DNA of 64,000 nt, from the NCBI RefSeq assembly GCF_022682495.2, contig NC_071390.1:168851220-168915219 (forward strand), written 5' to 3'. The first letter of the stretch is position 1, and the number at the start of each line of letters is the position of its first letter. A program made the position numbers and the translations under genes. Under the pieces are notes generated by a model. That model was not told the origin of the DNA, made no database searches, and worked only from the letters and a program-made list of their open reading frames with translations. The DNA comes from Desmodus rotundus. Its lineage: Eukaryota > Chordata > Mammalia > Chiroptera > Phyllostomidae. Shown piece by piece: positions 56,146 through 64,000 of the stretch.

Positions 56146-57754
56146 TAAGTAAGTAAACAAACAAGGAAACCAACTTAAAAGAATGTGGCCCGCTGACTCG
56201 GAGTCATCAAAGTATCATGGGTGTTAGTGAGTCTAGGTTGCCAGCACATTTAGAGAAGGAAAGGAGAGTATCAATTAATACAATCAATCAATCCATCAGA
56301 TATATTAAATGTTAAAAATAGGAACCCACCAATTTGATTAAATACAGACCAGTTATGAGTGATTCCATGCTGGGAGTGTACAACCAGGTGGATGTGCTCC
56401 CCTATAAAGGGGAAGAGAGAAGACATAGTCGCGTTCACTGCTTCTGGTTTAGTTCCTTGGAAACTCCCCTGGATCCTGGGGGCAAGTTTGTCTGGCTGCG
56501 AGAGTTAAGACCCTGTGCATGTCAACTGCATTAGTACGGTGTGCGTACTGAACTTCATTCTATGGGCTCTATCTGTGTCTTTCTCTAGAGCATATGTTCC
56601 TCCATGAAAAGCACAGCAACAGGTTACGGTGTAACAGAAAAAAGAAGAAGAAGAAGAAGAAAAGATGAGAGTGAATCAGGCTTGTATTTCTTCTAAAGTT
56701 GTTTGAATAGTGTCTGCTCAGCTCCCTGAAGAAACTTGGGTGAAATAATGGTGTACATTTTAATAAAATATGCAAGGAGCTTGAACATTAAAACTGCCAT
56801 TATCAGTATTACCATTATCAGTAGAGAAGTTGTATACCTAATTCTCCATACATTATGCTAAAAATTAAAGCATTATATCTAATACAATGTCAAAGACAAT
56901 GTTAATGCAAAAATTAACTACAGCAAAGTACAAAAGTGAAAGAAGGGAATTCTAAATGAAAAGATTAGAAAGATGGTAGCAAGAAGATATCAGGAGCTTC
57001 TAGAATTAATGCAAAGAGTTTTCTAATGCGGCACTCTGGAAAAAAAAAATTCACCCATGGAATTCCACCTGTAGTCATTTACAATTTCATAAATGATATG
57101 TAAAATGGCTAGTTAAAATGCAGTATTGACATTAGGTTGGTAATAAATAAATAACCAAGAAATACCCAAGAGTGCGTTCATCTAAACTATCGCAACTGGC
57201 TAGACCTTGCTTGGCCAGAGTGAGCGAAGAACACAAGTAAAGAGATTCCATGCTCACATAGTAAGTCCTTGGTTCCCAATTCTCTGTCTCTTAGTAGGTG
57301 TTCACTGACAGGTTAGTTGAATTATGGTGATGTGGTATATTGGATCAAAGTGCTTTCAGAATACCAAAGAGCAGGTTAATATTCAGGCTGAATCTTTAAA
57401 GAAGGACAGGGCATTTCCAAGAAGAGAAGTATTCAGTTAGCAGAGATCAAGGGAAGAACAATTTTTTTTTCCATTGAAAAAGTAAGGTAATGCACAGGAA
57501 AATGGATGTGAAAGGTTCAGAGTACCTGGATGAGGGTAGGTTGGGCCATATTAGGAAAGATACCTGTTCCAAACCAGAGGGCTTATACATTTTTCTATAG
57601 AAGATACAGAGCCTTCAGAGGTTTTTCTGCAGGGGAGTATGTGTGCAGGTTTCCTTCTATAAGAAGGAGAACTTCTAAAGCAAAAGAGAGGATGGATTCA
57701 GGGAAGGGCAGCATGTCGTAGGCTCTGTGTTAGAGACCACGCAAAAACAGACAC
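56146..57754. other. Unannotated DNA
   Basis: No gene or confident repeat is seen other than an AGA run at 56643-56661. Confidence 0.35.
56643..56661. repeat. (AGA)n microsatellite
   Basis: About six AGA units in a purine-rich context. Confidence 0.8.
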
Positions 57755-57965
57755 TGTCGTGGCTGTCCAGAGGGTGGCAGCCTAGTGGGCAGGCAGGTCA
57801 ATCAGGGACAGATCATTGCTATACAAAGACTATTGCGTTGTGATAAAGGTGCGCACAGTCATGTTCTGGAAGCACACAGAGGGGCTATCTACCGCATGGT
57901 AGAGAAGTCAGTGAAGGCTTCCAGGAGAAAATGTCAGCTGAACTGAGCCAAAGAAATCAGGAAAC
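57755..57965 (-). repeat. L2 LINE fragment, reversed
   Basis: 'attgcgttgtgataaaggtg', 'tctggaagcacacagagggg', 'gtgaaggcttccaggagaaa' and 'atgtcagctgaactgagcc' are in reversed L2 order. Confidence 0.75.
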
Positions 57966-60314
57966 AAAGGCTATTCTTTAACACACTGCTCAGACCACAC
58001 CAGAGTGTTCAAAGATCATAACTGATTCTTATCCAGTGATGTGTAGTTTGGGGAACATGGTAGAGCATACATATAAAAGCAATTAATTTAATCAATCAAT
58101 GAGATCATCAGAACAGCATTTAATCTTGTTAAGCACAAGGAATGTTTAATTTGTTAATCATGCACAGAGAATGTTTGTCAAGGACTAGATACCAAAGAAG
58201 CTTCCAGAGAATTTTCAAGAGTGCCAGAACTGTGACCAATAGGATTCTGACCTTGGGATTAGGGTTAGAAAGGGTCACATTTTGCTAAGTCCCTTTGGTT
58301 ATTGAGATTTCATTTCTGCCACTCTCTAACTCAAAAAACTTATTACCTAATTGATAAAGCAGATTTTTCATGCCAGAAAAAAATAACAGTGTAAAACAAT
58401 GCTCATTAGAAAGGTAGTGGTAAGGGGGTAATCATACAAAAGAAACCCCTGCTGGGGTTCTGAACGATGAAATGAGAAATGTGGACTAAAGGATTTTAGG
58501 CAGAGGGGATATTCTAAATAGAGAGCCTGCCTCTCTCCCCACCTCTCTTCTTCCTACTCTCATTAGTTCTTTCATTATTTCTTTCTTGTAATAGACATTT
58601 ACTGAGCCTAGAATTATTTTTTTAATTGAAAACTTATTCCTTCACTGCAAGTTGGTCACACTTTAATAAAGGGACACCAGAAGGAAATGTACTCTGCCCC
58701 CTTCCCTCCTACATCTAACTCCATCTTCTGGAGGCAGGAGTAGGGGGTTGATCGGGAAATACAGCCCAAAAAGGTGCTGCTCAAACTAAATCATCATGGA
58801 GACTGGAAGGTCTCCAGGCAGAAAATAGCTCCCACCAAAACAAAAGAGAGACTGTGGCATGTTCCAGGAACCACATGGATTTGAGTACAGCTGCAGCCTG
58901 GGGTGTGACAGAGAGGGACTGGGGTAGGACCCAAGCTGCAGTGCCACATGACCCACAGGACAGGACCCTAACCTGATTCTCCCAGTGGGGAACAGTAGGA
59001 GCTAAAGTTGAAGACCTTATCAAGGTCCTGCTAGCTGGAAAACAACAGATGGACTTTGCATAACAGTGGTTCCGGGGAGTTCTTCAGAACTGTGTTTGCT
59101 AAGCAATTTTACACACTTGAAAACCATCTGGGTACTTTAGGCCTTCTTGCTATAGTTTGTTACCTGTAATTATTATTAATTAAAGCTGAGACTTGTGTGT
59201 ATGAAAGGAGTGTGGAAATCTGCAGGGTTCATTTTTGTATTTGTCAACTTTTATTTGAAAACAGCAGGTGAAATTGGGATGTGAGCAACGTTTAGCCTCA
59301 AACTCTATGCAGATTGTTTTGGTATCTATGCAATTGCAGAAGACCGCTTTGGTCAAAGCTCCTGAACACTCGTTATTGCCAATTTTGGCAATAAACCTGT
59401 TAATTAGTTAATTGTAAAAACACTACTGAATCAAGCAAAAAGAATCCATCTGTTTATAAAATTGCAAAGATCTCTTCTGGGCATAACATTTAAAACCAAG
59501 AGCTAGCTTGCACTGTATTGCCTACAAACTACAAACAGTCTCTGGAATATTTGTACAGTCTCGTCTTAGGGCTAAGAGGTGATATTTTAATGCAACCATT
59601 TGTCGTATTTGAAGGTAATTTCGCAGGCACATGGTGCCGCATACAATCTATTTCAGGGATTGCTGGAAATGGAAAAATTGGTGAGGGATATATGACTCTT
59701 TCATCTATATCCCAAGTTGAACCTAGAAATAATTAGCCAGGCAGGAATAAAAAGCAGAAGGGCATTTCACACAGAGAAACACAGTTATAAAAGCCAGAAG
59801 GGAAAAAAAAAATCAGAGGACTGAAAAAATTCCTTAAGGAAGGAAATCTGTAGGGTACCTAAGAGAGGGGCAAGAGAGAAGACTGCTGAGTTGGGCAGGG
59901 GCCAGAGTGAAAAATTAAATGTCCAAGAAGAGGGATCTTCCTGAAATTTTACCATCAAAGTTATGGCAATTCAGTTATAATATTCTTTCTAGAGAGAATG
60001 ATGAAAATCTGGTTTTAATAAATGTTGCCAATCAACCATGTGGACAGTTGGGAAGAGTCATCAGGTCCTCCTCCCGGTACCCAGAGGGAGGTACAGCAGG
60101 AAGCCCAGAAAAAGCCTGGGCACCCAAAATGAAGTAGTGGAAATGTGACCAGTTTTGAGTAAGAGATGTAGGCTCTTGTCTCACGTCTGACTAGCTGGTG
60201 AGCAAAGTCTTGCTGTCTATCTTTCCTGAGCCTCTATGTTTGTCTGTTAATAGGAAAGTGGATCAGGGACACATCTACTCTGGGTTTAGGGGGATGGATT
60301 TAGATGGTTCCCTT
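57966..60314. other. Unannotated DNA, few repeats
   Basis: No gene is seen. 59220-59430 is unique, AT-rich and carries palindromic and homeobox-like words (tgccaattttggcaataaac, gttaattagttaattg), so it is another conserved-noncoding candidate. A weak MIR trace lies at 60120-60250. Confidence 0.3.
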
Positions 60315-60329
60315 CATAGTCACTTTTTA

Positions 60330-60660
60330 AAAAAATATATTTATTGATTATGCTATTACAGTTGTCCCATTTCCCCCCAACTCCACTCCATCCTGCCCAC
60401 CCCCTCCCTCCCACATTCCCCCCTATAGTTCATGTCCATGGGTCATACTTATAAGTTCTTTGGCTTCTACATTTCCTACACTATTTTTACCCTCCCCCTG
60501 TCTATTTTCCACCTATCATCTATGCTACTTATTCTCTGTACCTTTCCCCCCCTCTCCCCCTCCCATTCCCCTATTGACACCCCTCCATGTGATCTCCATC
60601 TCTATGGTTCTGTTCCTGTTCTAGTTGTTTGCCTAGTTTGCTCTTGTTTTTGTTTTAGCC
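60330..60660 (-). mobile_element. HAL1 copy 2, 3' part (reversed), of a 5'-inverted insertion
   Basis: This is the reverse complement of the 3' end of the 35242 element (compare 60355-60660 with 36885-37215): 'cagttgtcccatttcccccc', 'ctccactccatcctgccc', 'gttcatgtccatgggtcatac'. The left edge carries the tail complement. It is joined at about 60660 to 5' sequence in the opposite orientation. The target duplication 'catagtcactt' is at 60315-60325 and 61219-61229. Confidence 0.92.
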
Positions 60661-61218
60661 TTACCCCGCCCCGGTGAACACCTAAGGCTCCGCCCCTTAA
60701 AGTAACAAACGCGCCAAGACCAAAAAAAAAAAAAAAGGCCCAAATGACAGAACACTTCAAAGCTCCAGAAATAATTCAACTAAGCAGCGAACAGATAGCC
60801 AACCTATCAGATGCACAGTTCAAAACACTGGTTATCAAGATGCTCACAGAATTGGTTGAATCTGTTCGAAAAGTAGATGAAAAAATGAAGCCTATGCTAA
60901 GAGAAACAAAGGAAAATGTACAGGGAACCAATAGTGATGCGAAGGAAACTGGGACTCAAATCAACGGTGTGGACCAGAAGGAAGAAAGAAACATCCAACC
61001 AGAAAAGAATGAAGAAACAAGAACTCGGAAAAATGAGGAGAGGCTTAGGAACCTCCAGGACATCTCGAAACGTTCCAACATCTGAATTATAGGGGTGCCA
61101 GAAAGAGAAGAGGAAGAACAAAAAATTAAAAACTTATTTGAACAAATAATGAAGGAGAACTTCCCTAATATGGCAAAGGAAATAGACTTCTGGGAAATCC
61201 AGGAAGCTCAGAGAGTCC
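60661..61218 (+). mobile_element. HAL1 copy 2, 5' part (inverted segment)
   Basis: It matches 35922-36479 of the first copy: the end of the 5'UTR and the first half of ORF1. In the insertion the two halves face each other, and the middle of the element (about 36480-36885 equivalent) is missing. This is the structure expected of twin priming. The 5'UTR start is absent. Confidence 0.92.
60744..61218 (+). pseudogene. HAL1 ORF1 fragment, start codon lost, same TGA
   Basis: The first Met of copy 1 is AAG here, because a longer A run precedes 'gcccaaatgacag'. The next Met, at 60744, gives a 113-residue frame ending at the TGA at 61083-61085, equivalent to 36338 in copy 1. The remaining ORF1 sequence is in frame to the breakpoint at 61218. 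Protein differences from copy 1 before the stop are Leu/Ser and His/Arg only. The C-terminal domain is missing because of the inversion/deletion. Confidence 0.85.
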
Positions 61219-61229
61219 CATAGTCACTT

Positions 61230-62186
61230 CTATGTATAACTAAGTTATTGATAGCCCTACAGAAGTAGGGAGGGCTTTAAGAAACTCCTACTATGGACTA
61301 ATCTGACCTCCTGACACGAAGGTGCAAGGCCAGAGGCGATACTGCATTATGAGCTAAGACACCCATAACTGGAAGGAAGTATGTAGGTATTGGGGGAGAA
61401 ACAAGGTTTGAAATATAAGGTGGCAGAAACTAGTCTATGGCCTAAAATCATAAGCAGAGTTTTGATGGACACCTCATCATAATGGAAGTTATTGCTTTTG
61501 TAGTAATCTGAATCTTTTGTTACTGTTTTTGCCTCTCAATGTCAGAAAGATTTCTATTGATTTTTTTTTACTGCCCATCTTCATAGATTTTGTTTTATAT
61601 TCCCTTTATCATCTGACTTCTCTCAGATCTTCAATAAACAAATTTCAACATAGCACTAGAAGGTACCCTTCAGATATGTCTACTTTCTAATCATTTGTTC
61701 TGTTTCTTAAAACATTCTCAAATATCTTTCTAAAATGCAATTAAAATGAGGATAGATTAGGCCTCAGGAGAGGAGCATCAAAGGCTCAAAACTTTCAAAC
61801 ATTCTGTCTTTCCCCCATGCTTTCCCTTTCTGTGGACTTCATTACTATACCCTATACAAGTAGCTATTTCAACACTGTGGGCCCACCCACTAACTTTCAC
61901 GCTCATATTTCCGCCTTTACCATAGATTGCCCAGTCGTAAGTTAAAATTCCACTTATTTAATTACTTTAAGGCTCTCTTTGCTTTGACATTCCCACCTGG
62001 GGACACAGTGGACATGTGTTATGAAGTACTGATTTGTTCATGAAGTCCTTACTTAACTATTCAGCAAAACTCGAAGAAGAGGAGGTAGCATGATGTGATA
62101 AATTAAAGTAGTGCCCTGAGTTGGAAGTCAGGAAAAGTGGCCCCTAGTACAGTGCTGAGAGCTGTATCACCCTTAATAATTCATTT
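61230..62186. other. Unannotated DNA
   Basis: No gene or confident repeat is seen. Confidence 0.35.
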
Positions 62187-62196
62187 AATCTCCTTA

Positions 62197-62739
62197 TATT
62201 CTATGAACCCTAAAACACCAAAGGAACCTATGCATCCCAATGTTCATAGCAACATGATTCACAATAGCCAAGTACTGGAAGAAACCTAAGTGCCCATCAG
62301 TAAAAGAATGGATCAAAAAACTATGGTACATTTACACAATGGAATACTACACAGCAGAAAGAAAGAAGGAGCTCCTATCCTTTGCGACAACATGGATGGA
62401 AATGGAGAGCTACATGCTAAGTGAAATAAGCCAGACAGTGAAAGACAAATACCATATGATCTCACCTTTAAGTGGAACCTAATCAACAAAACAAACAAGC
62501 AAGGAAAATATAACCGGAGACATTGAAATTAAGAACAAGCTGACAGGCCCCACAGGGGAGATGGAAGGGAATATGGGGGGAAGAGGGGAAGGTTTTCAGG
62601 AATGTCTATAAAGGACACATGGACAAAACCAAGGGGATGTGGGATCAGGGGTGGGAGGTGGCGGTGGCTGGGGTGGGGTGGGGGCAAAATGGAGACAACT
62701 GTACTTGAACAATTAAAAAGATAAGAACGTTTAAGAAAA
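62197..62739 (+). mobile_element. 5'-truncated L1, ORF2 end and 3'UTR
   Basis: It begins within L1 ORF2: 'atcccaatgttcatagcaac', 'gattcacaatagccaagtac', 'gaatggatcaaaaaactatgg', 'acaatggaatactacacagc', 'gcgacaacatggatggaaatg', 'agtgaaataagccagacag'. A purine/G-rich 3'UTR follows (62573-62690), ending 'acttgaacaattaaaaag'. A 10-bp duplication 'aatctcctta' flanks it at 62187-62196 and 62740-62749. The frame is not intact. It is moderately young. Confidence 0.88.
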
Positions 62740-62749
62740 AATCTCCTTA

Positions 62750-63839
62750 AGCCCCAGTTTTCTCTATTATCAGAACAGGGTTGACCAGATATCATTTTAA
62801 ATTGCTTCCAGTTAAAACATCCTGAGATTTGATTTCCTAGGCTGTTTTGGGGGCATCTATTTGCTTCCAGCCCAGGCAAGCAGAGGCCAATGCTACTGCA
62901 ACCTGATGGCTGAAGAGAGAGAGCAAGAATGAAAGCTTCTCTAAGTGTTCCTGATGCTCCTTTTTTTTGTAAATAAATGACAAGGCTTCACTTTCCAGAG
63001 CAAAGCCTGAATTGCAAATGTCATCTTTTTCTTCATGGGGAGGTGAGAAAAATAAGCATTTAAAAACATGCCTGCATGTAACATTTCATTTGTCTCCATA
63101 ATGTCTGATTTAAGGGTAAAGATCTTTTTTTTTTTTAACACTAAAGGCAAAACCTCTAATTCATCTGGCTTATAGGATCACTTACATATCCAATGGAACA
63201 TTTATTTTATCTGACCAGAATTGAAGATGATACAACATTCTTGGCTGAGATTAAAAATATATAAGGATGGAATATTGATGGCAATAAACAGTATAGAGAA
63301 GAAGAGCCCAAGCCCATGCTCTGTGGATGATAAGGATGAAATGGTTCCTACCTAAAGTAAAACGATAACCTCAAAATATATAGATTAATGAATGACAGTA
63401 GTTTTTAAGATTGAAAAAGGAAAAGCATGGATAAAAGAGGAATAAATTTAAGCATTTCAACAAAGGATAGAGAAATTGAAAGGATAATGTTAATTGAATT
63501 ATGTGTTGTAACCCAGATAATACTCTATTATACAAAGATGAAAGCCACAGTCATATCAAACCATCTAGTGGAATGATGTCAACTTGAATCGGCAAGGGTT
63601 ATTTTTAAAGTGGCAGATTCTAATGTGATTTCAGGAGTACAATTTCACTTTAAGCTTCTTCATTTACAAGGGTGATAAACTTAGTTTGATTGCTTAGGAA
63701 CGTATATCCAGATTTACAGCAATATCGGAATAACTAAATGCAGTTATTTTTCACCCACAATTCATTGATTCATTTATTTATTTATTGGTTTCCCCTATGT
63801 GTCCATAACCCCAAATGGTCCAAAGGGCCCCATTTGTTT
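62750..63839. other. Unannotated AT-rich DNA
   Basis: No gene is seen. Two A/T homopolymer patches lie at 62962-62970 and 63126-63137. Confidence 0.35.
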
Positions 63840-63930
63840 TTTCAATCTTCATTTGTTTGACAAACCTTTCCTAACAACCTTCCGTGTGGAAAGCACTGTA
63901 CTAAATTTCAGAGCCTGAAAGAAATTAATA
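63840..63930 (-). repeat. L2 3'-end fragment, reversed
   Basis: 'ttcatttgtttgacaaacc', 'tccgtgtggaaagcactgtac' and 'taaatttcagagcctgaaag' resemble the reversed L2 3' terminus (tcattcaacaaatatt... gccaggcactgtgc). Confidence 0.5.
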
Positions 63931-64000
63931 TGCTCTTTTAGGGCAAGTGCTAGATCATCTTTATCTTTCCATGCCTAGTAAGAGGGCCCAGACTAATATA

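Noticed and set aside
60432..60677. 81-codon plus-strand frame, also seen antisense at 36883-37122
   Set aside because: It is the complement of the HAL1 3'UTR in both copies; its recurrence reflects the repeat, not a conserved gene.

Overview
The window reads as mammalian nuclear DNA from a bat, most likely a yangochiropteran ('microbat'). Three copies of the tRNA-derived VES SINE (20416-20630, 34315-34518 reversed, 45321-45523) are the main support, because that family is restricted to bats. Ancient mammal-wide repeats (MIR, L2, MER5, MaLR/MLT1-like LTRs, old L1 tails) lie beside younger L1-derived insertions that still have clean target-site duplications. I found no protein-coding exon, no tRNA or rRNA gene and no CRISPR array. 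The stretch looks intergenic or deep-intronic, and the open frames in it are short, unrecognised, low-complexity or inside repeats.

Layout: 1-9190 is old L2, MaLR, MIR and MER5 debris in AT-rich unique DNA. 9191-11737 holds a large, highly similar inverted repeat (two ~403-bp arms about 1.74 kb apart), whose spacer carries a 37-bp tandem repeat and a truncated hAT MITE. 11738-20415 is MIR/L2/MaLR material, with two repeat-in-repeat nestings (15.0 kb and 17.6 kb). 20416-28379 contains a VES SINE, a long CCTT tract and old L1/MIR fragments. 28380-30360 is nearly repeat-free and is the best conserved-noncoding candidate. 30500-35226 is MIR, L2 and MaLR plus a reversed VES.

35242-37230 is the most notable element. 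It is a complete insertion with a 15-bp target duplication, an L1-type 5'UTR, an ORF1 and an L1-like 3'UTR, but no ORF2: a half-L1 (HAL1) element. A second copy at 60330-61218 is 5'-inverted (twin-primed) and has an 11-bp target duplication. Both copies carry the same in-frame TGA in ORF1. They are identical over about 322 bp of ORF1 but clearly diverged on both sides of that block.

37231-53178 has MIR, MaLR, a hAT relic, a VES, split L1 material and a run of three LINE 3' ends. 53179-53370 is a compact hAT MITE. 53930-55060 is a decayed ERVL pol remnant covering the RNase H-integrase junction. 55130-64000 has L1/HAL1 pieces, the second HAL1 and a 5'-truncated L1 3' end (62197-62739).

No genes act together here; the content is the record of several waves of retroposition plus one local inverted duplication. 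Family names come from memory of consensus sequences, and most boundaries of the old repeats are approximate to a few tens of bases.
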